DNA from: Paragonimus westermani
Taxonomy: Eukaryota; Platyhelminthes; Trematoda; Plagiorchiida; Troglotrematidae
Direction of reading: 5' to 3'
Length of the DNA stretch: 64,000 nucleotides
Assembly: GCA_008508345.1 (NCBI GenBank)
Contig: QNGE01001252.1
Coordinates: 116,092-180,091 of the forward strand
Shown: one piece after another, positions 1-14,441 of the stretch
Layout: each line of letters begins with the position of its first letter
How positions within the stretch are numbered: position 1 is the stretch's first letter
Notes under the pieces: generated by a model
What the model was told of the DNA's origin: nothing
Seen by the model: only the letters and a program-made list of their open reading frames with translations
The model's database searches: none
Translations under genes and position numbers: made by a program

Positions 1-339
1 CTGATAAGAGAATGTCGGCTTACACCTGAGAACTGAGAGGCAAAATTGTAAAAAGTTACGAACGTTTCTAGTAAATTTTTTTAAAGAACCACTAGCTAAG
101 GAGCCAGAAGGGTTAATCTCAGTTTGAAAATACAGGTATCAATCAACGCCGCTATTGCGCAGATGAAATTCTGCTACCGCCAGAGAGTTAGGTTGGTTTA
201 GACCAGTCCTTATTGAGTGCAGCATAAAACTGCTGATTTTCATAGAACTTCCAAGCGACATACATAAGGTGCTTCGAAGTGGCATCTACATTAAAAGGCT
301 TCGCAGTAGCCTGAACCCCGAAATTTTGGATGTAAGTAT

Positions 340-569
340 AAAAATTCGGCTTTTTCGATCTGAACATAATATTTTCAAGTTGAACATCGCTTGCATTTGA
401 TCGCAGCGTTCGCATTCAGATAGACTTTCCAGCCAGCCTCTTTCAAAAAGAAGCACCAGACTCGAGTTTCGCTCTCATTAGAGCCCGTCATTTATGTATA
501 TCCTTGCCGCGGCCGGAATGTGAACTCCGGTCACGCTCTCATGAGGCAACCATGTTGACTATTGCGCCA
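340..569 (-). repeat. tRNA-derived SINE-like element, fullest copy
   Basis: On the minus strand, a tRNA-like head (TGGCGCAATAGTCAAC, then GGTTGCCTCATGAGAGCGTG, then a B-box-like GGAGTTC...ATTCC) precedes a body with GCTCTAATGAGAGCGAAACT, CGAGTCTGGTGCTTC and AAAGTCTATCTGAATGCGAA, then GCTGCGATCAAATG. The same order recurs at 36645-36793 (+), 54362-54500 (-), 54502-54636 (+) and, more eroded, at 20640-20822 (-) and 39985-40067 (-). Confidence 0.7.
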
Positions 570-898
570 ATGAACTCACATTAGGCACAATCGAATTATC
601 AAATCAGAACGCTTGACCACTTTCGTTTGTGAGCAGTGATCAGCAGCAATGGTCATTAGTAAACATATCTTAGGTAATACCGCAGATTTCTGAACATAAA
701 AAGAAGTAAGTGATTCGACTGTACGGAATCTGAAACAATGAGATTCTGTCTTTTTATGACTAATTTCGTAGACGGAGTGACATTATCTGTTTCGGATCTC
801 AACTCTGGTCGAACCCGTCGGCTCCGGAGACAAAACAAGTCTATTAAGTTGAACTACTGATAGTTAGTAAGTACGGTTGTGCTCCTAAGAAATCCGCA

Positions 899-1076
899 GT
901 TTGGGCATCGTGTTTAACATAGTTCTAATAAACGGACTGAGTAGAACACTGGATTAAAACCAAGTTATAGTACTCAACTTTTAAACCATCTCGTATGGTT
1001 TCCCTCAGTAGCCATGTAATTGAAATCACATTCCGTGTTAATATGATTTCGATTACAACCCTCCTTACCACTGAGC
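899..1076 (+). repeat. Eroded copy of the hammerhead-bearing repeat
   Basis: GTTTGGGCATCGTGTTTAAC near 899-918 and AAACGGACTGA near 930-940 match the flank and arm end at 32122-32162. TTAATATGATTTCGATTACA near 1039-1058 matches the start of the second arm at 32281. The ribozyme core has decayed (CTGAGGG in place of CTGANGA in one arm). Order and orientation agree with the 32-kb copy. Confidence 0.6.
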
Positions 1077-4000
1077 CTCAGTAGGGCAGAAGTGTGAGTA
1101 CTGTGCCTTTACCCATCCGCGAAATGCTGACCAGATAAAATTAAATCTGAAAGGAGGTGATAATCTTGAACCTCATTACAGCAAGAGCTCAGGAAAATTC
1201 ACTGCAGATATAATGAAAAAAGAGTCCCAACTAATATGTGTTTAAAGTAAAGTCCTCTTTTTGCTGATACTATATATTACATTGGGTGACAACCACGAAG
1301 TTAACGATTAGTAGGTGAGCAGACGTTACGATAATCGAACAAGGAACAAATACCAATCCTGTACAGTCAGATTAACTGTGGGGGGTTTACTCATTTAGTA
1401 AAAATTACGCTGGGTGAATAAGAGGGGATCAAAATGGTTCACAGCTTGAGCTGCCATTAATCAATTTAGACTGGTTCAGTGGCGTTGCAACCGCACCGAT
1501 GGTCAACGGGTTGTGATGTGCAACCTTCTGCAAGAAGTTGAGAGAATTCGATAGACTATGTGAAACGTTCTCACCGTCTGCGTGTGTTAAGCACAATCGA
1601 CCAAATTGGCCATAATGGACGAGTTGGTGTGGTTTACTACCTATAGGGGAATCCACACAGTGTGTCAACCCACAGCAGCAATTAATGGAATAGACGGAAA
1701 CTGAGGCGGCTTTGTCATACGTAACACCTCTTTCACACAGTGTCATTACCTATTTTGGGCGGAATGTTAAAACGAGAGTTTTCAAACAGTAAGTCACATC
1801 AGGCATCCGGTATGCTGCAAGTTCTGCTTCCGCGTCCACTTTATACGGTAGTGTTGCTTAGAATTTTCTCGTATCAAACATGTGCATCAGGAGTCACGTC
1901 TTTTGTTCTTGTATTTGGCTGTCCATGAATTCTCCTGGATAAGCTTCTATACCAAGAACCACTAGTAACTTCCTTTATTCCACTTCAAACATGTCGTCCG
2001 CTGATCCACACTGTTGAATGATCAGCGCACAAAGCCATGTTTGAGATTTGTTAGCAATCAGTACTTCAGTTTGTTGATAAGGTTTCGCTCTTGACGTAGA
2101 AGCATGTTCAGATCAGAGGGATCAGTTACAGATTTGGTGGTATTTAAGCTAGGGTAGACGTAAGCAACTAGACGAAGCAGAAGAAATCAGGTCATATGTC
2201 AAGTGTACATCGACAGAGTTCAATAGTGTGTTCGAATTGCTACTTATAACAAATGGGGAACAAGTGTACGCTTAGGAAGAAATGAAGATATCCTCCACTT
2301 TGCCCAATTAACGGATATACAGGGTTCTTTGTATGCGTAGTCAGATGACACACGCATATTGTCTGGAGTTCGTGTACGTGAGAATGGGATTCACTTTTTA
2401 CTGGTAGTACAGATATGCATGGAATTATGATCTTAGGCAATGGGTCGTCAGCCCTGGGTAACTTTTATAGACAGCACGCAAGAGAAACAATTTTCTGTGA
2501 GTGAATTTGTCTAGTTGAAGTACATGCAAACCTAAGTTGATATTAAGGTGAAAGACTACACATGGAATGTGTAGCCATCAGAACAACATCCAATGAGCTG
2601 TCTACTACAAGTCAAACAGTTCTTGACTAAGTGACCTTGTAACTGGACTTTCCTTGGCCAGAACGGTCTAGTTAGTCCAAGACAACCTTCACTTCGTTCA
2701 GATGAGAACTGAAAGATGGTTCATGCATGGTCTCTCACCGCAATTATTTCGGCTGACAAGAATCTTCTTCGATCACAAATCTTTCTGTCATTGGAGAAGG
2801 GAGCAAACTCAACAGTGTAAGAAAGGAGTTTGCAAGTTTCATGCCAAATTCGCCACAGTTGTACAGTTTGGCAGTGCATTAGAAGTGGGGAACGAAACTG
2901 TTTAGCAGTAAACCCAAAAACCCTCCTGTCAACGACCAACTCATCAGCAGCCTGTTTGGAGAGAAATATAGATGTCACAGATTGGTGTGATTTGTCAGTT
3001 GGGAGTTTCACCTCACATGGCTGCCTACGTGCTACGAATGAAACCAGGAATGATAAGAACCTTGGTTACATACATGTTGCCGGTCATCCCTGACACCGCA
3101 ATCATTTCGGGATGTACTAAATTAGGGGGGTACGTCTTTAAGGGAAATGGAAAAGCTGAACCAAAGTTATGTATGCGCTTATTTATGCCTTATTCTCATG
3201 AGGGTCATTCTATTGGCTGAGGAACTCACAATGTCCGTTGGACTTCAGAAACTGGTAAATTAATTTGCCATGTGGCGAGATATCTAAATAGCTCCTATAT
3301 CATTCCCATTATTATTTACTGAGGCACTCGCCGCATCAAACCAACCTGGTGGCAGACAGCCGCGCTGTCTGTATTTAGATCAGCATGCAGCAATTGGGTG
3401 CAATGCCTTCCTTGGTATAACAACCATGGGCTAGACGTCATTGCTGGTGTGCGGATTTATCAATTAGATGTATTTGTTCCCCCATGCAGAACATCATACG
3501 TGAACAAGTGAAATACGGACTAAGCATCTGAACTATTTTTCCTACCCTATGCGTTTTCTTTCGCTCATCTGCTTTAATCAGTCGGTGGTTTTGTGGCCGG
3601 CCTACAAACAAGTAGACATCTACCACAACTCCAGAAAAGGTTTAAGGGAGGTTTCCAAAGAGTTCTCACCCCATTCTATGACTTGAAGCAGTATCCTTGC
3701 TGTTTTTTTGTTGTGGCTCCAATATGCGAAGTTTCTTTAGGCCAGACATTAGTGGACTTTATAAGAAGGTTGAATAATCCTCCCGACAATCATTACGTTT
3801 AAAACAGTTGGTCATCTGTCCTTTTGTAAAATTAGGTATTTAAACCTGACTACTCGGAAGTAACCTTGTTCGTGTGTGAATTTTTCTCAGAGGTTGAAGA
3901 AAGGTCTCGGATAGCAGTGACGAAGTCCCCATGGGAAAACTATTACACAGGAAACACGGATGATGTGGCCATGCCTTGAATCACTTTGTACGTATGACCA

Positions 4001-7000
4001 CAACCATCCTATTGGGTTTCACTTTCGAAATATGCATTAGACTTGAGTTTCGCTGCTTGGATTGTTCAGTCGCCTCAAGACAGTGATTTCTAAAAACTGT
4101 CGCACGATTAAGATATCACGTTATGTTGAAACCACAAAATCTTCAGGCATGTTAAGCAGTATGTGGATTGCTAACGCGTATTATTTCTCACATGAATTGT
4201 GCTACGAACTATTGCTTTCCTGAAGAAACAAGTAAGCTCGTCGTTGCTGTTGTCCAAGGTTCTGATAGATGCTTTTTATGTTGACTTTGTACACTCAGAA
4301 TATTTTAACACAATATGGTAACAATATGGCAACAAAATGGATTGCAGCAACGATAGTTTGTTCCACATTGACAGTATTGCGTAAATAAAATAACCCTGAA
4401 AAACAACAGAAGTGTTCTTTCCAAGTTTGTTTACATAGGTTGAAATGCTCACGGATTTAACCTGAATTGAGAACTATTGCGTTTCAAGTTCATTTCTGCT
4501 AATCGGATTGTAACTCATTCATGAATATCCCGTTTCATTGTGCTTCAACCAAGCAGCAATATAAAACTTCACTAAACTAACAACCTGCACCGCACATTAC
4601 CCTCTTTTCCAAATGATTAACGACAGCGTGTTGTCAGTCAGGGCAGATTACCTATGACAGAAAACTTGTAATCGAAGGAGACGAATCACTTCGGGTCCTA
4701 CCCACTTAAGATAAGTTTGGAGAGAGTGACATCGAGTGGATTACTGAAACTCATGGGCACTATACTGACTTACGTAAGTGCCTTGAAAGCAGACAGATAG
4801 ATGTATACAATGCATAAATCCGAGGGGTGAACCATTCTTCATAAACAAAGTAACAATCCCAGACCAAGGCTCCTCGTCTGTTTATCACAAAACCATTCGG
4901 CATATCGCTAGCAAATGGGTGCAACAGCATTGACGGAGATTCAAGGAGCAAGTGTTTCGTAAGCAAGACTTGATGATTACCATCTCAGAAGCGAACAGCG
5001 TTACTTAACCATTGTCCAGTTCTCGTCTCCCGGAATTGTGAAAGCTGATTTTGCAATGTTCATCCATTACCTTTGACCCGAATGATGTGTAAGTTAATGT
5101 CACTCATTGCATACGAGTGGATGGACATAAACACCGAAATATACGGTGTGGAAGGGTAAGTCTACGAACGATTTTTGTACGTAATAGCAACCCTTGATTT
5201 ACCTTCAACGAAATGTTACGTGTAGATTCGCCGGTTTTTGCTCCGTCACTTTGCCGTGTTTTGAGGGTTGTTGAAAAAAGCTGCCTAACATTTCAAAAAC
5301 ACCTCTTGTTATGTTAAGGGGCTCAGCTATGAACATTGTCAGAATTTAACACAGTTTTTTTCATCACCAAAAGTAGATGTTCAATAAGGTGGTGGGTTAT
5401 TACCGTGAACTGATGATCACATTGCCAATCATGTCCCTATGAAAGGACTGCTCGCTAAGTTAATATCCTGTAGAAAGTTTAGTAACGTGTCCCGGTATTG
5501 TATGAGTTTGAAATTAAAGCATTACCATCAACTGAAACTATCTGAACACGTGAAAATTAATATTCCACTGAAAATAACTGATATTCTGAGGTGTAAAACT
5601 GATAATCAATAACGTTCCTGACTAGAACGTGTCAAGAAATTCTCTGTTTAGAACTCAAACCATTTTTCACGTCTACCTACCTTAAGTATGGTCATTGGCA
5701 GATTTTCTTGCTGATAAGAAGTGAGCAATTACGGTTTGCGGAGGGTTGGACCACTTAAACAATCAAGTATCTAACAGACCATTTTTTGTTCAGTCTGGAC
5801 GTTTTGTAGTGTTTGCGGCACTGTTTCTTCGTGTGGATATGTGTTCACGGTGGCGACAGCCGGCTTAAATTTTCGTAGGTATCACTTATCTCGATGGAAG
5901 TGTTTGAAACTGAACTTCTTTTCAAATGTTTGGTTCATCATTGCTACTCAACCATAAGCCTAACAGATAGTTTTCCACTGGCGACTGTTCCTTCCTCTCA
6001 CTGCTTAGAAGGCCTAAAGATTGACATCATTTAATTGGTCTTCGGTTAGGTCACTTAGTGATCAGAAATAATGTTATTACGTCATCATATAAAAGGGATT
6101 CGTCACGTTTAAGAAACGTAAGTGAACTCATGCCATTTGTTATTTCCCACCTGAAACCTTGAGATTCGCGTGCTTACTGACAAATGTGGTACTCTGTTGA
6201 CGCACTTTTCCCCGTAGCATTGGTAGCATGTATAATTTCTTTAACTATGCGGATGCAAGATAAATTTCATCTGAGGCACGTCATTATCCATTAACTTTCA
6301 CTTGAACAGTCCAGCACAGATTCAAGTGCAAATAAGATTTTTACTGTCTCAATCTTTTCACTTCCTGTGAATCCAGTGAGTGTGCGCGAAGGGCGGTACA
6401 GTGAATGTCCGTTTCCTTATACTTAGTTAACAGTTCAGTGACTGTGGTTGGACTCAATTCACTAACAGTCTACTCGGGCTGCAGTCATTAGAATAACAGT
6501 TGCGAAGAGTGTATTGCCAGTTTATCACCAAGTCCCACGACAATACACAAAGTGTATACATCAATCAAAACTTTCAGAAAGGAGTGGACTAGCCCGGTTG
6601 TTATAGAAACTTGGTTGGTTGTAACCAAGCCATTTCCGTTGAAAGATGTTATTTGTTATTAGATATGAAATTTCGCCTACTGGTCGTTATGTTGACAACC
6701 GTATGTGTAACAGGTACACGTTTCTATGACCGAGGCAAATGATCACGAAACGTCCATCAACACCATACACTATGATGTTAACAGTTAGATTCTTCCGGAT
6801 GCATTCATGGGGAGGGACGATTTTTTAGTCTCAGATGAACGATGAAAAACAGGTTACTCTACATGTTCCTCTTGACCTTTTCTGTGCCCCAACTTGAGGC
6901 CGATCAGCTAGACTTCCGAGATTACTGCATCAGAAACAGAGGAGCATGTAGAGTGATAGTTTGCTCACACAACGGATAACAATGGTACAAAGAATGCCTT

Positions 7001-10000
7001 CCCGGTATTTAATCTTCAGGATGGTTCCCGATTTCCAGTGACTTCTGCATGAAGTGAGCGAACAGACTTAGTTCACCTGTCGTAAAGCATAACTTCATCT
7101 TGCCAGGATGGCCGGTCAGTCTGCTCCGATCCAACCACACTAATTTATCAGCTCACAATCAGTAATCTTGGGTTGATTGATTTGCCACTGATTGAGTTGG
7201 GGCAGGTGGAATTGAGCTGATAATGTGAGAATGAGGGGGGAGCGATATACTAGGCATAAGGCGCGCGGAGGAACATATGGAGTTCGTTTGATGACGAATC
7301 CAATGGGCATGAACGATAGATTTTGTGGGGATCTGGAAAGGAGAAGCAGATTGGCGAGAGTGAGTAGGCGCAAGAAGAGAGTGGGGTGTGCGATGAGAGC
7401 AATCGAACACCATGTTGCACGTGGACCTGACCGAAGGGACGAACAGATGGCTCAAGTAAAACAACATTCCAGAGGATCTGACACGATTTTTTCTATTCAT
7501 TCAGGCCAGATTTGCCAGTAAATGTGCCTGTGGTGCGAAGGGGGAAATTGGTGACACGTGTTAATCACCGGTTCCATCATTTGGAACTTATCATCAACCA
7601 TGTTCTCTATAGGGCACGCACGAGAACTGTGAGCGCCTGATGGATGCTGAAACGAAAAGCATATGGGGGAACAGAGTGCCACAACTCGCACGCACATTTT
7701 GAATCGAAGGCGTCAAAATCTGGTGCTCTATCAGCTATAACTAATGTCAGCCTAAACTTCGTTAAAACTGTTTGAAAGTAAGGAATGTGAAACTCAGTCT
7801 TCGAAACAAGATTTCCACACAATTAAAGGCGCTTTCATGAGTCCTGACGAGGTACGACTTCGATAAGTGAGAGGTCCTGAAGATACAGAGACAAGCTTAG
7901 GTAGCTGATGAAAGACCAACGAGAGGCTGTGGCCTTATTTCAGAAACATCTATTCGTTTGGAAATATACAGTCACTGTTAGTACAATTACTTATGGTTAT
8001 CGTTCTACCGGGAGCTGGATGAGATTTGTATTCCTGTATACCTGAGCAAACACCCGTTAGCACATTCACTTGATTTTTTGGAGAGGGGTAGTCAATGTGA
8101 TTAGAATAGTGAGATAGATGGTTCTGTACTATAGTGAACAGTTTCATCTAATTAATTTGATCTAACTGACAGTAAAACAGGTTGTCGAATACGCCAAACC
8201 AAAAATCTCTGCACCAGCCTTAACGAAATCCTGTACACCAACATTAAGAAGACACGTAGAGATTTAAGTTGACTTGAAACTATGGAGCACGTATGTCAAA
8301 GTACGTTAATATTTGTTCAGAATAGTAGGCGAACTATAATCTTTAAAAGAATAAAGTTTGTCTGAAAAGATCAGTTTTATCTCCTGGTGCAATGAAGTGG
8401 AAAAGTGTGAGATAGTGATAGAGTTTGAAATCTTACCAGATGCTTTGTGCCACATGTACCCCGTTCGATTAACTAACTATTTACCAATTGCATTGAGAGC
8501 ACATCTAAGGTTTACCGTAAAAACTACTCACTCCTTGGGGTTGAGTAGTAAAGAACTCAATAGCTTAAAAATTCTCCGAACTGAATCCTTTTTTATGCGG
8601 CAATAAAATGCATTTTAAAAAATTCCATGAGCGACCGTTCCACAGTAACGGCCTGTCTATTTTAGACTTTCTTTGTTGTAATCTTGAAGCCCTTTTGAAG
8701 ACGTTGAACAGAGCGTTCGAAGATGCTCGCCTGTTTGCTGTTTGTCTATTCAGTGCCATACTGAGCTTACATTCTTCTAAAGTGGCTAGTATATATTTGC
8801 TCATGTGTGCTACTTTCTATGTAGAACAAGTTGAGTATTTTGTGGGGAAAAAACGATGACTGAACCTTCAGTCCGTTCATCTGTTTTCCATAGAAATTCT
8901 CTCTCTGTGTTCCTTATAGCTATCTTTGTTCTAAAGTGTCAGATGTAGCCAGTCCTATTTTGATTAATATTTGCAGCCAGAAAATTATCCCCATGTAAAT
9001 TTCGGATATCTCTCCCCTCGACTGTCTGTTTATTACACATTCCTAAATGGGACTGCTTAGTGAGAAAAGAGGCTTTTTGATCAATACCCTTTTTATTCGT
9101 GATGCCGCCGACCGATTAATAGACCTGCCTATCATCCAACGTAATTTTCCATATCTTCAAAATCGCGCACATCCTCGGTTGCTTCCAACTGACATTGCTG
9201 TTCAAGCCCTAATAACCGAAATGATGTTTCTGTGAGGTTGGGCACAGTTTGAAGTGGATTAAATGAGACTTAGGTTCATTTTTTTAAATTATGAGGCTCA
9301 GGTCATTTAATAGTTTTTCTAGGAAACCGGATTCTAAATATCGAAATTTGGATGTGCTGTAATATATATGACTATTCTGAGGCTTCGTTTGCGATAGACT
9401 TTCACTAAATTTTTCATTATATTTTACACATTTAAAGGGTTAGCATAGAATAATCAGACGCCTCTTGCATAGCATATTGCTGTCTGTGTAAACAGTGCTT
9501 CTTCACTCCTCGAACACAGTGTATAACTGATGGCTGCAACTCTTCTGTGTCAGGGATTGGTGTTTAAAAGCTGGATTCATATCCTGCACGTTTGCGTAAT
9601 TTCGCTTTGCAGCCCTTCAATCCACAAAAGTCGTCCCCATAACTATAGAATTAACGAAATATACACTATGCCTTCGTCTGGGATACAATCCGATGACTCA
9701 CAGTAGATAACGGAAAGCACTTGCTGACGCCGAAAGGAAGCGCATCCTACGCAATAGTTATGGGGAAAACCAGGCGAGTCAGTTCGACAACATTCTTAGA
9801 GAGGTTTCCACACTCATCAAGACTGTTATACTTTAGTAATATCTGTTGGAATTATCCCTCTCACCATAAATGTGTAACAGGTTACACCGGTTTATTACTC
9901 TCCGAACCACGTCGTGTCATGTTGACCATTACAGAAAGGTTACCAACATCTAACTTGCTGTTCCACAGTTAAGAAACATAATTTTAACTACGCCTCGGTG

Positions 10001-13000
10001 CCAACGGTTGAATCAAGAAACAATATCTTGACAACTCACGGCAACGTCACATCCAAGAGGCTAGTGTGATCAACGAAAAACGGACTAGTCTGTGAGAAAA
10101 AATAAGCTGGATTACAACGAGCGTCTGACTGGAATTAACACCCTGTTTCTTGTATCTTTCCGACTAGATCAGGTATACAGTTAGCAAACATCAAAGTTTC
10201 ATCGGAATAGTCCAAGATTTGAAGTCAAGGTAGTTCGACCCCAACCTACCTAATTTGAATAACGTTCTTATTGGCTTGCGATATCCAAACTTAACTGCTG
10301 TCAACCTGTGGGACGTACACCTTGCCAGTCATACAATGGACAGTTCATTTGTAACTGTCTAAAATGCGTTTGCCTCGAAACGGTTATATTCATTTGTCCC
10401 CACTTCATTTATACTAGTAGTTCATGTAAGCTTTTGTTGGTCGATAAACAAACAACTGTCATCTGTTTGGCAGCAGGACCACATCAGTCAAAATCAGTGG
10501 GGTTCGTATGCTCTTGATGCAATCGTAAACTTGTGATTATTTCATTACTGCTTGATACACCTTTGCCAAGAGAGTTTCGTTCTTTTTCCGAATAAATCAA
10601 CCAAAAATAGAAGGATTACATTTCTATTTGGCTGCGTTTATCTCAATAATTCAAATGAACTGGCTACCTTTGGGACACCTAGGCTCCACTGCCTGCCTAT
10701 CCATGTGAAACTGCCTCAACTGTACTGAACCGTAGTTCCGGTTGATGGTTAACCCGTGCACCTTCTTGATATAAATGACCTTTGCATATATTAAATAACA
10801 CTCCTGGTCAGCAGTTTGATCACTCAACCTCAATACTCTGCCATAAAATTGTCACTCATCCAAACTGTAAAACGGTCAATCACTCCGGGTTTCGAAAGCC
10901 ACACACACACCTGAACGAGCTGTGACAAAATGTGAAAACAACCGGTTTACGACCGGACGAATCCTGTGAAACGATTAACGGTATTTTCAGACAGAATTCC
11001 TTTACAAGACCTCAAGCCACAGCTCTAGTGGTCACACTGAAGTGGACCGAGCGTGGCAAGATCGGTGGCCAAAAAGCACGTTTTATCCGAACGATCATTC
11101 GTGTGGTATGCAGGCTGTCAGAGTCTCTTGTCGGTCTGCCCCAGCAGTGCGTGTGTGGACGAAAGTACTTTGTGAGTTCGAGGTCACCGGACGGTTTCAT
11201 CGACAGAAGCAATCAATTGTTGTCAAAGTTCTGTGCGATAAGAGCATGTGTCTATTCTGCAAGGAGTCAAGCCGTCTGTATGACCTCTCGAATGTTAGAG
11301 TTATCGCCTAGACAACTATTAGTACTTGAACCAAACATACGCAAGTTATTATCTCAGTAACTATTGATTATTTAGTCGGCAATTAAAGGCTGAGCTTGAA
11401 GTTCGTGTCATGATACAGCACAGACTTAGGATTTCGCACAACAGATTAGTTGCACTGCTTCAGTGGGAATGTACGTTGAACCGTCAGTCGGAAATACTCT
11501 CTAATGGTAGACGTGGAGATGCGAATATCGAGTGAAAGTGGCCGAGAGACTGAAACGAGTTGCAATATTGAATAAAGTGGTATTGACTTCAATTCGATCT
11601 TCCTCTAGCAAACATGTCTAGCAGTATGTTTGCAGGAAAAGCCACTGCTACTAACTGCTTACATCCAGGATACTCAGAGAGATCATACGATAGTCCACCA
11701 CTGTCTACGAATTTGTTCTCCCGGTTAGTTGAACAAGTACTTGTTACGCTACCTTAAAGATTGTCCATTCAAATCTCTTTGTGGTTGACAAGTGCTTGCA
11801 AACACGCAATCGTATATTGAGTGCTTGTCAGCTAATGCATTTTTAGAGGCTGTTTTGCAGTGCTGACAGCGCAGGCAATATCACTCATGTCGACTTCACT
11901 GGACAACACCTGCAGTTTCACCGATAACTTTGTATAACTGAAATGAGAACACAGTGTAGGCCCTGGAGGGTACAGCCCTACAGCCTCTAGGTGGCCTAAA
12001 ACGGGGATGCTTCCTAAGCCGCTTCTGTTAATAAAAAACTCATCATATCACAACTTAGCATATCAGCCGTTCGACATTGTAATTATACTAAAATGGACTT
12101 TCGAGACCTATCCAAATTAACATTCATTTGAAGCGATCAGCGACTTAGGAATCATCCATGTTGCCAATTAACTGATGTGCACTGTGAACACTTAATCATA
12201 TTTCACAAGCGTTCCGCAGAGTGGAACAATTCAGTATATGTGAACTCGCTGGAACTCACTCTCAACAGGCTGATAGCTTGAGATAAGTGCTATTTTTGTG
12301 CGTTAATATTGCCGGATTTAGCTGTCTTTATCAGTTTTGCTATCAAATAAGTGAAGTAGCCAGGGGGGGTCTGATGGGACACATCTTGGTTGGTTTCGTT
12401 AGTGCTGGTTTCTGAGTAGATGTTGGTTGCAGATACTTCAGGCTTGCAGCATGTGCTACTTTGAAAACAAACCAATGCTCAGGCGGGCTAAACAAATGAT
12501 AGATTACTTAGCGCTACACCTCAATAGCTGTTAGCCTAATCAGAAGGTTGTGTTAACTTTTAGCACACAGTTGTCCGTAGTTCCTTGATACATTCATAAG
12601 CCCTTAATAAAACAATGAAAGAGCTGCTTTTTCGGAATCCAAGTAATCTGACTGATACTCAAATTCACCAGTTTCAAGCCAAAACAACGTAAAATACATG
12701 GCCAGATAAGCACGGTACATGTGCATTGAAGACCAGCTTGCAGAAGGACTAAGCCTAGTCACTCAAGCCTTACAATCTTTTGATTTTCTTAAAGGATTCT
12801 CAGAGCTGTTCAGTATAACAAAGCAACGTTTAAGGAGGTCACCTCGAAACTATGAAGTTTCTGCATAGAATAGCAGTGAAGTTATACGACTGTGTTAACC
12901 TGGATCAACCTGCCGACGCCATCTTACACTGTGTTTCTCAGGTTACACTTAACTGCGATGAATTGTATACAGGTAAAGTCGACAGCTATCTGATCTCATG

Positions 13001-14370
13001 AGTGAATAAACCTTTCTTTAAGTAGTACGAGTCTACGTTGTCACAGTAAAGCAGTATCACTGAAAAACACACAAGTAACAGAATCTACTAGACATGTCCA
13101 GACTACCAGTCACGTTGACCGATCTGCTTGTAAATTCACAGTTCTATCAGGTTATTCTACTCTAGGTTTCTTGAGGTTTGCCGAAGCAGTTACGGCCGGT
13201 TGACTTAATCTAACATTGTCAGCCCAAGAGCAAATGAGTGTAAGCCTGACTATTAAGTTCGAGTTAGGTGGGACTCTGAATACAGTGAGGGCCATCTTGG
13301 GCAGAAAAACGAAGGCACTAATTCGATTAGGCCAAGGAGAACAACGAAACAGAAGTGACAGCCTTTTATCGGAAAACAGTAAATTGCTGCATTTCCTTAT
13401 TTTTAATTCCATTGACCGTCCAAAAATTCTCGATGAAACTGTGAAAAATTGACGGTTCTCGAATATACAGCTTGTCATATCTACCTGACAGACAAGCCGA
13501 GCCTACCGAGAGATAACTCGGCTGACCTGAACCCGTTCATTCAAATATCGATAGTGAGGATAGTGTGGCTATTTATGACATTGACAGCATTCGTCGTCAG
13601 AAACCAGAGTGACTTTGGAGCTTGGTTTATTGCGACGTACTGAAGCTCCGGATATTTGTTCTCTGGATCCTTTCGAAAGAGGCGGTAAGAGATTGCATTC
13701 TGAGCTGACCATACTCCTTCAGTCCACAAGGAAGACAGAAGAGTTGGCTCATGATTAATGCTTATTAATAATCTTCATCACTTTCGCACAGGTTTCAGAA
13801 GGTTAAGTAATTAACCGGTTTAATATATCGCAACTCCCACAGTGTGTCCGTTACTGAACCACAAGGAAAACAGAACGCGAGAACAGCAGGCCATTTTCGG
13901 CACGAGGGTATCGATCCTATCTTCACATAGGACAAACCCCAAAGAATTGGTCCCACCTTCCTCAACCAACAAACGTAGTGCTACAAGCGACGTTCGAAAA
14001 TAATGTTACATCTTTCTTCCTATTCAAGCACACGATAGATGATATTCTGGCGGGTTCACTCGGGGATTCCAAGGACTGCAGATCTTCTCACGAACGAAGT
14101 GGAAGTGGACTGTACGAGTCACACTAGGCTAACTAATTGTTTAGGAGATGAAAGGTCGAACCATGCTTGACCGCTTGAATGATAAGGCTGAGTTGTAGGG
14201 AGTGAAAATTTCACTCTGAAAGTATGGCGTTATTAAGAGATTGGTTTGGCACTGACGAAGTCTTTGTTATTGTTAGAAATTGATTGGTCTGGGGTGATAT
14301 TTCTATCACCTGTTACGTACTGCTCAGCGAATCTGAGACAATGAACCACCTCACATTCGTCTTGTTCCGA
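1077..14370. other. No recognisable gene
   Basis: Only short open frames occur, with no domain I recognise. The longest is 142 codons on the plus strand at 10932-11360. A purine-rich stretch near 7225-7450 has overlapping open frames on both strands (113 codons minus, 98 codons plus), best explained by composition. Confidence 0.55.
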
Positions 14371-14373
14371 GTG

Positions 14374-14441
14374 CGCCGTGGCTCAGTGGTAACTACGCTC
14401 AATTACATGCTACACCGCAAACGGTTCGATCCCGGTTGCTG
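14374..14441 (+). repeat. tRNA-like Pol III head (A and B boxes)
   Basis: TGGCTCAGTGG (14379-14389) is close to a Pol III A box and GGTTCGATCCC (14423-14433) is close to a consensus B box, 33 bp apart. The intervening sequence does not form a normal anticodon arm and the acceptor ends do not pair well. It is therefore better read as a SINE head or tRNA pseudogene than as a working tRNA. Confidence 0.5.

Noticed and set aside
10932..11360. 142-codon plus-strand open frame, with a vague resemblance of an overlapping frame to LINE tail regions
   Set aside because: I could not match motifs in order; the resemblance is too weak to call.
14374..14441. Functional tRNA gene
   Set aside because: The A and B boxes are good but the acceptor and anticodon arms do not form, so it is listed as a SINE head or tRNA pseudogene.
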